The notes under the pieces: model-generated
Told to the model about the DNA's origin: nothing
Databases searched by the model: none
What the model saw: the letters and a program-made list of their open reading frames with translations, nothing else
Shown: positions 1 through 11,586 of the stretch, piece by piece
How positions within the stretch are numbered: position 1 is the stretch's first letter
Layout: every line of letters starts with the position of its first letter
Translations under genes and position numbers: made by a program
Source of the DNA: Frondihabitans sucicola
GTDB taxonomy: Bacteria > Actinomycetota > Actinomycetes > Actinomycetales > Microbacteriaceae
Direction: 5' to 3'
Length of the DNA: 64,000 nucleotides
Assembly (NCBI RefSeq): GCF_030296615.1
Contig: NZ_AP027732.1
Span: 2,733,042-2,797,041 of the forward strand

Positions 1-564
1 TCGGTCGGCGAGCTTGATGACGAGCACTCGGATGTCTTTCGACATGGCGACGACCATCTTGCGGACGGTCTCGGCCTGGGCGCTGTTGCCGTACTTCAGC
101 TTGTCGAGCTTGGTGACTCCGTCGACCAGCATCGCGATCTCGTCGCCGAAGTCGGCCCGGAGCATCTCGAGCGTGTAGTCGGTGTCTTCGACCGTGTCGT
201 GCAGCAGCGCCGCGGCGATGGTCTTGGCGCCGATGCCGAGGTCGGCCAGGATCTGCGCGACCGCGACCGGGTGCGTGATGTACGGTTCGCCGCTCTTGCG
301 GAGCTGACCGGCGTGTGCCTTCTCGGCCGTGACGTAAGCGCGGTCGATGATCGAGAGGTCGACCTTGGGATGGTGCATGCGCACCGTCTTGATGAGGCGA
401 TCGACGGCACCTGCCGGCTGGCTGCGGGAGAACAGACGCGGGAGGAGGGTGCGAAGGGACGCGGCGTTCTGGACGGGGGCCGGAGAGGAGGCTCCGGGCC
501 CGGAACGGACCGGACCGGCCTCGCCGGGCGCAGAGGTGTCTGTCGTGGTGATGTCAGTCGTCAT
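1..564 (-). CDS. relA: RelA/SpoT family (p)ppGpp synthetase/hydrolase, N-terminal part (cut by window edge)
   Basis: Bifunctional enzyme that makes and hydrolyses (p)ppGpp in the stringent response. Only the first 188 residues lie in the window; the frame is open to base 1. The HD hydrolase domain is visible: a conserved histidine-rich entry ([16 protein letters not shown], about residues 85-100) and the metal-binding HDTVEDTD motif at about 122-129. The ATG at 564 is the first start after the upstream rhodanese gene and gives a Ser/Pro-rich leader of about 50 residues, common in actinobacterial RelA. In many actinobacteria apt lies between secF and relA; here a rhodanese gene sits there. The family call is firm; the synthetase and ACT domains would lie outside the window. 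Confidence 0.93.
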   Translation of the reverse strand, partial: MTTDITTTDTSAPGEAGPVRSGPGASSPAPVQNAASLRTLLPRLFSRSQPAGAVDRLIKTVRMHHPKVDLSIIDRAYVTAEKAHAGQLRKSGEPYITHPVAVAQILADLGIGAKTIAAALLHDTVEDTDYTLEMLRADFGDEIAMLVDGVTKLDKLKYGNSAQAETVRKMVVAMSKDIRVLVIKLADR

Positions 565-612
565 CCGCGCCCACTCTCGTCTCGAGTCGAAACTCCAGGA
601 TAGTCGTCCCGG

Positions 613-954
613 TCAGCCGACAGACGGTGCGGAGCCGTTCTCGCTGGTCAGTTCGCCGTCAGCGTCGTGCCAGGCGACCATGCCGCCGAGCACGTCGACC
701 GCGTCGAAGCCGTTTCGGCGAAGCGCCGCAGTGACCTGCGCGGAGCGACCGCCGAGGTGGCAGACGACGAGCACCTCGCGGTCGTCGGGCACCTCGGCCA
801 CGCGCGCGTTCAGCTCGGACATCGGAAGCAGATGCGCGTCGGGCGCGTGACCCGCATCCCATTCGTGCTGCTCCCGCACGTCGAGCAGGTAGGCCCCCTG
901 CGAGACGGCCGAGATCGCCTCCTGTGCGGTGATCGCCTGACGCTCGTCGCTCAC
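613..954 (-). CDS. Rhodanese-like domain protein
   Basis: Single-domain rhodanese of 113 residues, probably a cytoplasmic sulfurtransferase. The fold signature is present: LLDVREQHEWDAGHAPDA near residues 23-40 and the active-site loop VCHLGGRS with the catalytic cysteine at about residue 65. The final DVLGGMVAWHDA segment is the usual CH2B-like end. The ATG overlaps the secF stop by four bases (ATGA), so it is probably translationally coupled to secF. Its substrate cannot be read from sequence. It occupies the position where apt often lies between secF and relA in actinobacteria. Confidence 0.88.
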   Translation of the reverse strand: MSDERQAITAQEAISAVSQGAYLLDVREQHEWDAGHAPDAHLLPMSELNARVAEVPDDREVLVVCHLGGRSAQVTAALRRNGFDAVDVLGGMVAWHDADGELTSENGSAPSVG

Positions 955-1943
955 GAGGTGACCTCGAGCTTGGACTTGGAGTCGGTCTTCTTGGCGTCGG
1001 CCTTCTTGACGAGGGTCTCGTGACCGCGGATCTGCGCGTAGACCGGGGCAGCGATGAAGATCGTCGAGTAGGTACCCACCAGGATGCCGATGAACAGCGA
1101 GAGCGAGATGTCGCGCAGGGTGCCGGCGCCGAGGAGCAGAGACCCGATGAAGAGGATCGCGGCGACTGGCAGCAGGGCGACGACCGAGGTGTTGATCGAG
1201 CGCACGAGGGTCTGGTTGACGGCGAGGTTCACGGATTCGCCGAAGGTGCGGGCCGAGCCGTTCTTGTCTTCTGCGTTGTTCTCACGGATCTTGTCGAAGA
1301 CCACGACGGTGTCGTAGAGCGAGTAGCCGAGGATGGTCAGGAAGCCGATCACCGCCGCCGGCGAGACCTGGAACCCGAGGACGCCGTAGACACCGGCGGT
1401 GATCACGAGGTCGTGGATCAGGGACACCATGGCCGCGGCCGCCATCTTCCAGGTCCGGAAGTAGATGGTCATGAAGATGGCCGCCAGGATCAGGAAGATC
1501 ACGAGACCGCGGATGGCCTGCGTCGTGATGTCACCGCCCCAGGTCGCACCGATGAACGAGGTCGCGACGTCTTTGGCGGGAACGTCGTAGGCCTTAGCCA
1601 GCTGGTCGCCCAGCGCATCGGTCTGCTTGGTGGTGAGCTGGTTGGTCTGAACGCGCACCGTGTTGCCGGCCACCGTCGATACGAGCGGCGTGGCCGTCGA
1701 GTCGAACTTCGTGACGGTGTCGACCGCGATGGTCTGATCGGGGTTCTTCAGCCCGGAGATCTGGAACTCGCTGCCGCCGGTGAAGTCGATGCTGAACTGG
1801 AAGCCGCCGCGCGCGAACGGGATGATGACCGAGGCCAGCACCATGAAGATCGCGATCGCATACCAGATCTTCCGTCGGCCGACGATGTTGTACGAGCGTG
1901 CCCCGGTGTAAAGGTCGTTTCCGAATTTGGAGAAGCTGGCCAT
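951..1943 (-). CDS. secF: Protein translocase subunit SecF
   Basis: Membrane subunit of the SecDF complex that uses the proton-motive force to help export through SecYEG. The 330 residues show an N-terminal membrane segment after a short cytoplasmic start, the FSIDFTGGSEFQI signature near residue 50, a periplasmic domain, and five C-terminal membrane helices including the conserved GYSLYDTVVVFDKIREN motif near residue 207. The C-terminus is charged (KKADAKKTDSK). The start shares one base with the end of secD and the stop overlaps the rhodanese start, so secD-secF-rhodanese form one operon. Confidence 0.97.
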   Translation of the reverse strand: MASFSKFGNDLYTGARSYNIVGRRKIWYAIAIFMVLASVIIPFARGGFQFSIDFTGGSEFQISGLKNPDQTIAVDTVTKFDSTATPLVSTVAGNTVRVQTNQLTTKQTDALGDQLAKAYDVPAKDVATSFIGATWGGDITTQAIRGLVIFLILAAIFMTIYFRTWKMAAAAMVSLIHDLVITAGVYGVLGFQVSPAAVIGFLTILGYSLYDTVVVFDKIRENNAEDKNGSARTFGESVNLAVNQTLVRSINTSVVALLPVAAILFIGSLLLGAGTLRDISLSLFIGILVGTYSTIFIAAPVYAQIRGHETLVKKADAKKTDSKSKLEVTS

Positions 1944-3733
1944 CAGGAATCCTTCTCGGACGTGGTGCCTTGGGTTTTTTCTGACGCAGCCTCTTTCGCC
2001 GCTGCAGCTTCGGCTGCGCGCCGCTCGGCGATCGTCTGCCGCTTCTCGACCTCTTTGCCACCGGCCTTCTTGCGGCCTCCCGCCACCACCGGCTCCCGGA
2101 ACGAGGCGCGACCGCGGTACACGGCGCCGAGCGCGTTCGGGTCGAGGCCGGAGAAGCGGTGCCCGCCGCCGAAGTAGCGGGTGCGGGCGATGAGTCGCAG
2201 CATGGGGTGCGTGAACAGGGTCACCACGACGACGTCGATCAGCGTCGTGATGAGCAGGGTCAGAGCGAAGCCCTTCACGTTGCCGACGGCCAGGATGTAG
2301 AGCGTGACCGCGGCGAGGAAGTTGACCGTGTCGGAGGCGAGGATCGTGCGGATGGCGCGCTTCCAGCCCGCCTCGACGGCCGATTCGAGAACCCTGCCGT
2401 CGCGCAGTTCGTCACGTATTCGTTCGAAGTAGACGATGAAGGAGTCGGCCGTGATGCCGATGGCCACGATCAGACCCGCTACGCCCGCCAACGACAGGCG
2501 GTACCCGTCGTGCCAGGAGAGGAAGTCGATGGTGAGGTAGGTGATCACCCCCGAGATCGCAAGCGACAGCACCGTGACGAAGGCCAGGGCGCGGTACTGG
2601 ATGATCGAGTAGATGATCACCAGGATCAGCCCGATGAGACCGGCGATGAGGCCGGACAGCAGCTGCGTCTTGCCGAGCGTCGCCGAGATGGCCTCGTTGC
2701 TCTGCACCTGGAAGTTGATCGGCAGGGCGCCGAACTTGAGCTGGTCGGCGAGCGTCTTGGCAGTGTCGGACGTGAAGGTACCTGTGATCTGCGCCGAGCC
2801 GTCGGTGATGGCCGAGTTGGTCGACGGGGCGGTGATGACGAGGCCGTCGAGGACGATGGCGAACTGGTTCCGCGGAGCGGTGAGCGACACCAGGCGGCTG
2901 GTGACGTTCTTGAACTCCGTCGTGCCCTTGCCGTTGAAGTTGATGTTGACGGCCCACTGACCGGTGCTGTTGCCCTGCGAGTTGGTCGCCAGGCCGCTGG
3001 TCGCGTCGCTGATCGTCGAGCCCTCGACCTCGACCGGGCCGAGGATGAACTTCGACGTGCTGCCGCTGTCGTCGGTGGAGCAGGTGACCAGCGGCTTGTC
3101 GTCGGGAGCGTTGGAGACGTCGTCGGGAGCCGCGCAGTTGTAGTTCGTGTAGAGGTCGGCGAGCCGCGCCGAGATCCAGGAGACGTCGCTCGCGTCGGTG
3201 GGCTTGGCCGTGGGTTTGGCGTCGAGAGTCTTGCTCGGGACGTAGGGCGTCGCCGAAGCCGACTTGCCGACCGAGCTGGAGGAGACCTGCTCGGTGTAGA
3301 GGACGGGGCGGAACGTCAGCCGGGCGGCCGACTCGATCCGGTTCAGCGTGGCGGCGTCGGGCTTGCCGGGGATCGACACGACGATGTTGTTCTTGCCCTG
3401 CGTGTTGATCTCGGCCTCGGTCACGCCGTTGGCGTTGATGCGCTGACGGATGATCGAGACGGCCTGGTTGAGCTGGTCGGACGACACTGTCTTACCGCTC
3501 TGGAGCTGCGCCTGCAGCGTGACCTGCGTGCCGCCCTGCAGGTCGAGCGCCAGCTCAGGGACGAAGCTCGCGTTGCTCCACCAGCCCGCGGTCGAGTTGG
3601 TCGTCTTGTGCAGGATCGTCGCGGCCCCGTTGAGCGCGGTGATCGCGGCGATGATCACCAGCAGCCAGGTCAGGGAACGGAGGGCCTTCTTCGCGGGCGT
3701 CGATCGTGCCACGTAGAAACTCAGCTTTCTCAT
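1943..3733 (-). CDS. secD: Protein translocase subunit SecD
   Basis: Partner of SecF in the export-assisting SecDF complex. The 596-residue protein has an N-terminal membrane helix (about 20-40), the LALDLQGGTQVTLQ signature near residue 62, a large extracytoplasmic P1 region with an actinobacterial Ser/Thr-rich insertion (about 150-240), and a C-terminal block of membrane helices with TADSFIVYFERIRDE. The tail is rich in Lys/Glu/Ala. It follows yajC after a 70-base gap that carries no obvious terminator, consistent with a yajC-secD-secF operon. Confidence 0.97.
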   Translation of the reverse strand: MRKLSFYVARSTPAKKALRSLTWLLVIIAAITALNGAATILHKTTNSTAGWWSNASFVPELALDLQGGTQVTLQAQLQSGKTVSSDQLNQAVSIIRQRINANGVTEAEINTQGKNNIVVSIPGKPDAATLNRIESAARLTFRPVLYTEQVSSSSVGKSASATPYVPSKTLDAKPTAKPTDASDVSWISARLADLYTNYNCAAPDDVSNAPDDKPLVTCSTDDSGSTSKFILGPVEVEGSTISDATSGLATNSQGNSTGQWAVNINFNGKGTTEFKNVTSRLVSLTAPRNQFAIVLDGLVITAPSTNSAITDGSAQITGTFTSDTAKTLADQLKFGALPINFQVQSNEAISATLGKTQLLSGLIAGLIGLILVIIYSIIQYRALAFVTVLSLAISGVITYLTIDFLSWHDGYRLSLAGVAGLIVAIGITADSFIVYFERIRDELRDGRVLESAVEAGWKRAIRTILASDTVNFLAAVTLYILAVGNVKGFALTLLITTLIDVVVVTLFTHPMLRLIARTRYFGGGHRFSGLDPNALGAVYRGRASFREPVVAGGRKKAGGKEVEKRQTIAERRAAEAAAAKEAASEKTQGTTSEKDS

Positions 3734-3803
3734 GCGGAGAGCGCCGCGGAACAGCGGCTCTCACCGGGTGGGATCCGACCGGATGGCCGGATGGGTCACA
3801 GGG

Positions 3804-4232
3804 TCAGGACTTGTCGTTGTCCGACTCACGCGACGTGCTCGTGGTCGAGTTGGAGTCGAGCCGTTCGCCGAACTCGGGCGACGGCGACTGGATGGCGTGG
3901 TCTTCGTTGAGTGAGTACGACGGAGTGGACTCGGTCGGGTCGACGACGGTCTCGGTGCTGTCGGCGTCGGCGACCGGCTCGACCACGCGGCCGAGCGTCT
4001 GACGGTGGACCTTGATGATCGTGCCGGGGGCGATCTCGACCTCGGCGACGTTGTTCTCGTCGTCGATGGAGACGAGCGTGCCGTAGATGCCGAAGGTCAG
4101 CATGATCTCGACGCCGGGGACCATCTTGGTCTGCAGGGCGGCCTGGTCGCGCTGACGCTTGCGGCGGTTACGGAAGATGAAGAAGACCAACACGACCAGG
4201 AGGACGAGCATGATCGCTGTAGGTGCATCCAT
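3804..4232 (-). CDS. yajC: Preprotein translocase subunit YajC
   Basis: Small membrane accessory of SecDF. The 142-residue product begins with one membrane helix (about residues 6-21), then a basic stretch (RNRRKRQRDQ), then the YajC core motif MVPGVEIMLTFGIYGTLVSI. The C-terminal 50 residues are acidic and low in complexity and exceed the usual length of about 110, a common feature in actinobacteria. Position just before secD supports the call. Confidence 0.93.
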   Translation of the reverse strand: MDAPTAIMLVLLVVLVFFIFRNRRKRQRDQAALQTKMVPGVEIMLTFGIYGTLVSIDDENNVAEVEIAPGTIIKVHRQTLGRVVEPVADADSTETVVDPTESTPSYSLNEDHAIQSPSPEFGERLDSNSTTSTSRESDNDKS

Positions 4233-4335
4233 GAGAATTTCTACTTTCGCATCGTAACGGTGGTGAGGCGTGGGGGTGCCGCGGAGATGTCAGCCGCGGC
4301 TGCTGGGAACTCGAAGGCACAGAAGCCTCCGGCGA

Positions 4336-5358
4336 TTATAGGCCATCGTCGAACAGCCCTCCTGAGCGTCGCTGGAGGCCGAAGTGCCGCCAGGCCTCCG
4401 GCGTCGCGATCCTGCCTCGGGGCGTCCGGGTCAGGAGACCGACTCGGACCAGGAACGGCTCGACCACGGATTCGATCGTGTCGGCCTCCTCTCCGACCGA
4501 GACGGCGAGCGTGTTGAGACCGACGGGGCCGCCGTCGAAGCGTTTCAGGATCGTCTCGACGACGGAGCGGTCGAGACGGTCGAGCCCGAGGGAGTCGACG
4601 TCGTAGAGATCGAGGGCGGCTCGCACGGTCGCGAGGTCGGCGCGCAGCCCGTGGACGAGCGCGTAGTCGCGGACCCGCCGGAGCAGCCGGTTGGCGATTC
4701 GCGGTGTTCCGCGGCACCGGCCGGCGATCTCGGCGAGGGCGTCGCGGTCGATGTCGACCTCGATCAGGGCGGCGGCGCGTCGCAGGACCTCCTCGAGTTC
4801 GGGCTCGTCGTAGAACTCGAGGTGCGCCGTGAACCCGAAGCGGTCGCGCAGCGGGTTCGGGAGGAGACCCGATCGCGTGGTCGCGCCGACCAGTGTGAAC
4901 GGCGAGAGTTCGAGCGGGATGCTGGTGGCGCCCGCCCCCTTGCCGACCATGATGTCGATCCGGAAGTCTTCCATCGCCAGGTAGAGCATCTCTTCGGCCG
5001 ACCGGGCCATCCGGTGGATCTCGTCGATGAAGAGGACCTCGCCGGGAACGAGCGAGGACAGGACGGCCGCGAGGTCGCCGGCGTGCTGGATGGCGGGCCC
5101 GGAGGACATCCGAAGCGGTCGATTGCCCTCGTGGGCGACGATCATGGCGAGGGTCGTCTTGCCGAGGCCGGGCGGGCCGGCGAGGAGGACGTGGTCGGGG
5201 GTCCGGCCCTGCATGGCTGCCGCGCGGAGGAGCAGCTCGAGCTGCCCGCGCACCTTGGTCTGTCCGACGAACTCGGTCAGCGACTTGGGCCGGAGCGCTC
5301 CTTCGAAGGCGAGTTCGGCCTCGGACTCGAGGTCGGGGCGGGTGAGGTCGTCGCTCAT
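4336..5358 (-). CDS. ruvB: Holliday junction branch migration DNA helicase RuvB
   Basis: AAA+ motor that with RuvA drives branch migration. The 340-residue product has Walker [10 protein letters not shown] at about residues 61-69, Walker B FIDEIHRM, sensor GATTRSGLL and a C-terminal winged helix ([17 protein letters not shown]). The frame stays open far upstream, but the ATG at 5358 is preferred: it overlaps the ruvA stop as ATGA and gives the family N-terminus, whereas the upstream extension is low-complexity Arg-rich shadow sequence. Confidence 0.97.
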   Translation of the reverse strand: MSDDLTRPDLESEAELAFEGALRPKSLTEFVGQTKVRGQLELLLRAAAMQGRTPDHVLLAGPPGLGKTTLAMIVAHEGNRPLRMSSGPAIQHAGDLAAVLSSLVPGEVLFIDEIHRMARSAEEMLYLAMEDFRIDIMVGKGAGATSIPLELSPFTLVGATTRSGLLPNPLRDRFGFTAHLEFYDEPELEEVLRRAAALIEVDIDRDALAEIAGRCRGTPRIANRLLRRVRDYALVHGLRADLATVRAALDLYDVDSLGLDRLDRSVVETILKRFDGGPVGLNTLAVSVGEEADTIESVVEPFLVRVGLLTRTPRGRIATPEAWRHFGLQRRSGGLFDDGL

Positions 5359-5966
5359 CGGGTGGCACCGGAGCGCTGCGGGCCGAGCCGCGTCAGCGTG
5401 GCGCGCAGGAGAGCCGGGACGGCCGTGGTGACGGACGCGTCGGCGTCGTCGAGGACGGCGTCGATGGCGACCTGCGCGTCGCGCTCGGACCAGCCGAGGC
5501 CGATCAGGGCGATCAGGACGTCGGCCGCGGTGGTGTTCTTCGCCGTGACGCTGGGCGCCTGGATGCGGATGTCGAGTTTGCCCGTGAGCTGGACGACGAT
5601 CAGCTTGGCGGTCTTGGGGCCGATGCCGGACACGCGGCGGAAGGCGGCGTCGTCTTCTGCCGCAACGGCCGAGGCCACCTGGGACGGGGTGAGGTGGGCG
5701 AGGACGCCGAGAGCCGACTTCGGACCGACGCCCGTGACACCGCGCAGGAGGTCGAAGACCTCGAGTTCGTCGGCCGAGGCGAAGCCGAACAGGGAGAGGT
5801 CGTCTTCGCGGACGATGAGCGTGGTGAAGAGGTGGGCGGCCGTGCCGACGGGCATCGACAGGGCCAGTTGCGGAGTGACGGACACTTTGAGGCCCACTCC
5901 CCCGACCTCGATGACGACCGTGGACCCTGATGCTGCGGCCACGGAACCACGGAGACTCGAGATCAT
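5355..5966 (-). CDS. ruvA: Holliday junction branch migration protein RuvA
   Basis: Tetrameric junction-binding partner of RuvB, 203 residues. An N-terminal OB fold ([14 protein letters not shown]) is followed by the two helix-hairpin-helix segments ([19 protein letters not shown] and [19 protein letters not shown]) and a C-terminal domain for RuvB contact (about 155-200). Its start overlaps the ruvC stop by four bases and its stop overlaps the ruvB start, giving a tightly coupled ruvC-ruvA-ruvB set. Confidence 0.97.
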   Translation of the reverse strand: MISSLRGSVAAASGSTVVIEVGGVGLKVSVTPQLALSMPVGTAAHLFTTLIVREDDLSLFGFASADELEVFDLLRGVTGVGPKSALGVLAHLTPSQVASAVAAEDDAAFRRVSGIGPKTAKLIVVQLTGKLDIRIQAPSVTAKNTTAADVLIALIGLGWSERDAQVAIDAVLDDADASVTTAVPALLRATLTRLGPQRSGATR

Positions 5967-6556
5967 CCGCCCAGCCTAGGAGTGCGCACCGACTTCTCGG
6001 CGTCACGCCACGCTCGCTGAGCCGGCGTAAGGCGCGTGCCGGACGCCGAACCGGCCGACGTGGCTGCTGCCGGCACGCCGTCGCGGCGCCAGGCGTGGCA
6101 GATGGCCAGCGCGAGGGCGTCGGCCGCGTCGGCGGGCTTGGGCACCTCGTCGAGGCGGAGCAACCGTGCCACCATCTGGCCGACCTGCGCCTTGTCGGCG
6201 GAGCCGTACCCGGTGACGGCGGCCTTCACCTCGGACGGGGTGTGCAGAGCCACGGGGATGTCGCGCTCGGCGGCGGCTCGCAGGGCGAGACCGCTCACCT
6301 GGGCCGTGCCCATGACCGTGCGGACGTTGTTCTGAGCGAAGACACGCTCGATCGCGATGGCGTCGGGCCGGAACTCGTCGATGAGAGCCTCGAGTCCGCG
6401 TGCGATGGCCAGGAGACGCCGTTCGAGCGGGAGGTCGGCGGCCGTCCGGAGCGTGTGCACGGAGACGAGCGTCGGCACCCGCGTGGTCGAGACCTCGATT
6501 ACGCCGACGCCGCACCGGGTGAGGCCTGGATCGATGCCCAGCACCCGGAGCGCCAC
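5963..6556 (-). CDS. ruvC: Crossover junction endodeoxyribonuclease RuvC
   Basis: Holliday junction resolvase of 197 residues. The catalytic acidic residues of the RNase H-like fold are visible: Asp in [10 protein letters not shown] (about residue 9), Glu in AIAIERVF (about 70), and the aspartates of [14 protein letters not shown] near 140. The tail of about 40 residues after the fold is Ala/Thr-rich. It lies 6 bases after yebC and overlaps ruvA, the standard actinobacterial order. Confidence 0.97.
   Translation of the reverse strand: MALRVLGIDPGLTRCGVGVIEVSTTRVPTLVSVHTLRTAADLPLERRLLAIARGLEALIDEFRPDAIAIERVFAQNNVRTVMGTAQVSGLALRAAAERDIPVALHTPSEVKAAVTGYGSADKAQVGQMVARLLRLDEVPKPADAADALALAICHAWRRDGVPAAATSAGSASGTRLTPAQRAWRDAEKSVRTPRLGG
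5973..5978 (-). promoter_or_regulatory. Candidate internal -10 box for ruvAB
   Basis: TAGGCT lies exactly 6 nt before the ruvA ATG, inside the end of ruvC. This spacing matches the putative leaderless promoters found elsewhere in this window and could allow ruvAB expression separate from ruvC. Seen in sequence; the function is inferred. Confidence 0.4.
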
Positions 6557-6562
6557 CGGATG

Positions 6563-7324
6563 CTACTCGTCGTCGTCGAGCTCGGCCTGGACCTCGGCGG
6601 AGACGTCGACGTTCGAGTAGACGTTCTGGACGTCGTCGTCGTCGTCGAGGGCGTCGATGAGGCGGAAGACCTTGCGCGCGGTCTCGGCGTCGACCTCGAT
6701 CTTGAGGCCGGGGACGAACTCGATGTCGGCGGCGTCGTAGTCGATGCCGGCGGCCTGGAGCGCGGTGCGGGCGGGCACGAGGTCGCTGGGGTCGGTCTGG
6801 ATCTCGAAGCCCGCGCCCTGGTCGACGACGTCTTCGGCCCCTGCGTCGAGGACGGCGCCCATGACGTCGTCTTCGGTGAGGGTGTCGGTCTTCATGACCG
6901 TGATGACACCCTTGCGGCTGAAGTTGTAGGCGACGCTGCCCGGGTCGGCCATGGTGCCGCCGTTACGCGACATGACCGTGCGGACGTTGGCGGCGGCGCG
7001 GTTCTTGTTGTCGGTGAGGCACTCGATCATGAGCGCGACGCCGTTGGCGGCGTAGCCCTCGTAGATGATGGTCTGGTAGTCGACGCTCTCGCCGCTGAGA
7101 CCGGCGCCGCGTTTGACCGCGCGGTCGATGTTGTCGTTGGGGACCGAGGTCTTCTTGGCCTTCTGGATAGCGTCGACGAGAGTCGGGTTGCCCGAGAGAT
7201 CGGCGCCGCCCATCTTGGCGGCGACCTCGATGTTCTTGATGAGCTTCGCGAACGACTTGGCTCGGCGACCGTCGATGACGGCCTTCTTGTGCTTGGTCGT
7301 GGCCCACTTGGAATGCCCGGACAC
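6563..7324 (-). CDS. YebC/PmpR family protein
   Basis: Member of the YebC family, known both as DNA-binding regulators and, more recently, as translation factors that relieve stalls at proline runs. The 253 residues begin with the invariant [28 protein letters not shown] type N-terminus, followed by the [22 protein letters not shown] signature, and end in an acidic tail ([10 protein letters not shown]). The GTG start at 7324 has a good ribosome site (AGGAG about 4 bases before). It sits directly upstream of ruvC, its usual place. Confidence 0.95.
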   Translation of the reverse strand: MSGHSKWATTKHKKAVIDGRRAKSFAKLIKNIEVAAKMGGADLSGNPTLVDAIQKAKKTSVPNDNIDRAVKRGAGLSGESVDYQTIIYEGYAANGVALMIECLTDNKNRAAANVRTVMSRNGGTMADPGSVAYNFSRKGVITVMKTDTLTEDDVMGAVLDAGAEDVVDQGAGFEIQTDPSDLVPARTALQAAGIDYDAADIEFVPGLKIEVDAETARKVFRLIDALDDDDDVQNVYSNVDVSAEVQAELDDDE

Positions 7325-7405
7325 GGTGCTCCTGTCGTTGCGGCGGTTCTGAATGACTGAGTGCTGAACCCGATAAGTGTAGCCGCGAGAGGGCTCAGGA
7401 GGGTG

Positions 7406-7996
7406 TCACCCGGCGGCGCGGGCCCGTGCTTTGGCGAGGAAGTACTCGTGGAAACGGTAGTCGTGCGTCATCTCGGGGTGGAACGAGGTTCCGAGGAGGT
7501 TGCCCTGCTCGACGGCGACGACCCGGCCGTCTCGGAGGGTGCCGAGCGGCGTGGCGGACGGCCCCACGGACTCGACCACGGGCGCGCGGATGAAGACGGC
7601 GTGCACCTGCCCGCCGTCGAGGACGGGGACGTCGAGGTCTTCTTCGAACGAGTCGCGCTGCGACCCGAACGCGTTTCGTCTGACCGACACGTCGAGGCCC
7701 CCGATGGTCTGCTGGCCGGCCATACCGTCGAGGATCGTGTCGGCGAGCATGATCAGCCCGGCGCAGGTGCCGTAGACCGGCAGGCCGGACGCGACCGCGG
7801 CCTTCAGCGGCTCGGCGAGACCGAAGGTGCGCGACAGCTTGTCCATGACGCTCGACTCGCCGCCGGGGATGATCAGCCCGTCGATCGAGGCCAACTCTGC
7901 TTCGCGCCGCACCGTGATCGCTTCGGCCCCGAGAGTCGACATGACGGCCAGGTGCTCGCGGAAATCGCCCTGGAGGCCGAGGACTCCGATTCGCAA
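7406..7996 (-). CDS. pdxT: Pyridoxal 5'-phosphate synthase glutaminase subunit PdxT
   Basis: Class I glutamine amidotransferase that supplies ammonia to PdxS for PLP synthesis. The 196-residue product shows GLQGDFREH at the N-terminus, the oxyanion segment PGGESSVMDKL near 44-54, the nucleophile elbow VYGTCAGLI with Cys at about 78, and the catalytic His/Glu in GTSFHPEMTHD near 170. It follows pdxS by 7 bases, so the two subunits are co-expressed. Confidence 0.97.
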   Translation of the reverse strand: MRIGVLGLQGDFREHLAVMSTLGAEAITVRREAELASIDGLIIPGGESSVMDKLSRTFGLAEPLKAAVASGLPVYGTCAGLIMLADTILDGMAGQQTIGGLDVSVRRNAFGSQRDSFEEDLDVPVLDGGQVHAVFIRAPVVESVGPSATPLGTLRDGRVVAVEQGNLLGTSFHPEMTHDYRFHEYFLAKARARAAG

Positions 7997-8003
7997 GTAC
8001 GCC

Positions 8004-8900
8004 CTACCAGCCGCGCTCGGCGAGTCGGTGCGGGGCAGCCAGGTCGGAGACGTTGATGCCGACCATTGCCTCGCCGAGGCCGCGGGAGGCGTCGGCGACG
8101 ACCTGGGCGTCGTCGTAGAACGTCGTCGCCTTGACGATGGCGGCAGCGCGCTGAGCCGGGTTGCCCGACTTGAAGATGCCGGACCCGACGAAGACCCCGT
8201 CGGCGCCGAGCTGCATCATCAGGGCTGCGTCGGCGGGAGTCGCGACGCCACCGGCCGTGAACAGGACGACGGGGAGCTTGCCGGTCTCGGCGACCTCCTT
8301 CACGACGTCGTAGGGCGCCTGGAGGTCTTTCGCCGCGACGTAGAGCTCGTCGGGCGACAGGTAGCGGAGGGCCGCGATCTCACGGTTGATGGTGCGGATG
8401 TGCTTTGTGGCCTCGGACACGTCGCCGGTGCCTGCCTCGCCCTTGGAGCGGATCATGGCCGCGCCCTCGGTGATCCGGCGGAGCGCTTCGCCGAGGTTGG
8501 TGGCGCCACAGACGAACGGAACCGTGAACTTCCATTTGTCGATGTGGTTGACGTAGTCGGCGGGGCTCAGGACCTCGGACTCGTCGATGTAGTCGACGCC
8601 CAGGGTCTGCAAAATCTGCGCCTCGACGAAGTGGCCGATGCGCGCCTTGGCCATGACCGGGATGTTCACGGCCTTGATGATCTCGTCGATCATGTCGGGA
8701 TCGGACATGCGAGCGACGCCGCCCTGCGCGCGGATGTCGGCCGGGACGCGCTCGAGGGCCATGACGGCCGTCGCGCCGGCGTCTTCGGCGATCTTCGCCT
8801 GCTCGACGTTGACGACGTCCATGATGACGCCGCCCTTCAGCATGTCGGCGAGGCCGCGCTTGACGAGGGAGGAACCGGTGGTGGGGGTGCTGTCGCTCAT
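8004..8900 (-). CDS. pdxS: Pyridoxal 5'-phosphate synthase lyase subunit PdxS
   Basis: Catalytic subunit of PLP synthase, making PLP from ribose 5-phosphate, glyceraldehyde 3-phosphate and glutamine-derived ammonia. The 298-residue TIM barrel carries [24 protein letters not shown], the [21 protein letters not shown] segment, and the phosphate-binding [14 protein letters not shown] loop near 235. The ATG at 8900 lies 11 bases past the HIT gene stop. Full length for the family. Confidence 0.97.
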   Translation of the reverse strand: MSDSTPTTGSSLVKRGLADMLKGGVIMDVVNVEQAKIAEDAGATAVMALERVPADIRAQGGVARMSDPDMIDEIIKAVNIPVMAKARIGHFVEAQILQTLGVDYIDESEVLSPADYVNHIDKWKFTVPFVCGATNLGEALRRITEGAAMIRSKGEAGTGDVSEATKHIRTINREIAALRYLSPDELYVAAKDLQAPYDVVKEVAETGKLPVVLFTAGGVATPADAALMMQLGADGVFVGSGIFKSGNPAQRAAAIVKATTFYDDAQVVADASRGLGEAMVGINVSDLAAPHRLAERGW

Positions 8901-8911
8901 GATGACCTAGC

Positions 8912-9478
8912 TTACGGGTTCGGAGACTCCCCGGCGGGCGACGAGGGCCACGCCTCGGCGACGGCGATTCGGACGTCGCCGAGGAGCTGGGTGACGGCTT
9001 TCGTCTCGGCGATGATGGGAAAGAAGTTGGAGTCGCCGCCGTAGCGCGGCACGACGTGCTGATGCAGGTGCGCGGCGATCCCCGCGCCTCCGACGGTGCC
9101 CTGGTTCATGCCGATGTTGAAGCCCTGCGCGCGCGAGACGTCGGTCAGCACACGCATGCCCGCCTGCGTGAGCGAACCGATCTCCGCGACCTCCTCGGGA
9201 GTGGCCCGGTCGTAGCTGGCGACATGCCGGTACGGGCACACGAGCAGGTGACCCGGATTGTAGGGAAACAGGTTCAGCAGGACGTAGGCGTGAACGCCGC
9301 GGGCGACGATCAGCGCCTCTTCGTCGGTCTTGTCGGGCGCGGAGCAGAAGGGGCAGTCGTCGTCGTGAGCGCCCTGGCCCTTCTCGATGTAGACGGCGCG
9401 ATGCGGCGTCCAGAGACGCTGGAAGGCGTCCGGAGCCGCGGCGAAGTCTCTCGAGGACTCGGCCGCGGGCTCCGACAC
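8912..9478 (-). CDS. HIT domain protein (Ap4A hydrolase/phosphorylase-like)
   Basis: Histidine-triad nucleotide-binding protein of 188 residues. The fold is marked by CPFCSAPDKTDEEALIVARG, LLNLFPYNPGHLLVCPYRHVASY and the triad IAAHLHQHVVPR. A CxxC pair near residue 43 suggests a zinc site. The GTG at 9478 is chosen because it lies just after the thrS stop; upstream codons of the frame belong to a thrS shadow. In actinobacteria this gene typically follows thrS and is annotated as an AP4A hydrolase or phosphorylase relative; the exact nucleotide substrate is inferred. Confidence 0.9.
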   Translation of the reverse strand: MSEPAAESSRDFAAAPDAFQRLWTPHRAVYIEKGQGAHDDDCPFCSAPDKTDEEALIVARGVHAYVLLNLFPYNPGHLLVCPYRHVASYDRATPEEVAEIGSLTQAGMRVLTDVSRAQGFNIGMNQGTVGGAGIAAHLHQHVVPRYGGDSNFFPIIAETKAVTQLLGDVRIAVAEAWPSSPAGESPNP

Positions 9479-9480
9479 GG

Positions 9481-11517
<2,037 letters not shown>

Positions 11518-11586
11518 GAGTCGTCCTTTTCGCTAACGGGGGTTTGGATCGAGTTTAGTGGCGGCCCAGGTCAGCGACGTGTCACC

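Noticed and set aside
2159-3910. 583-codon plus-strand frame opposite secD
   Set aside because: No recognisable domain, Glu/Asp/Arg repeats typical of antisense reading; secD on the minus strand explains the region.
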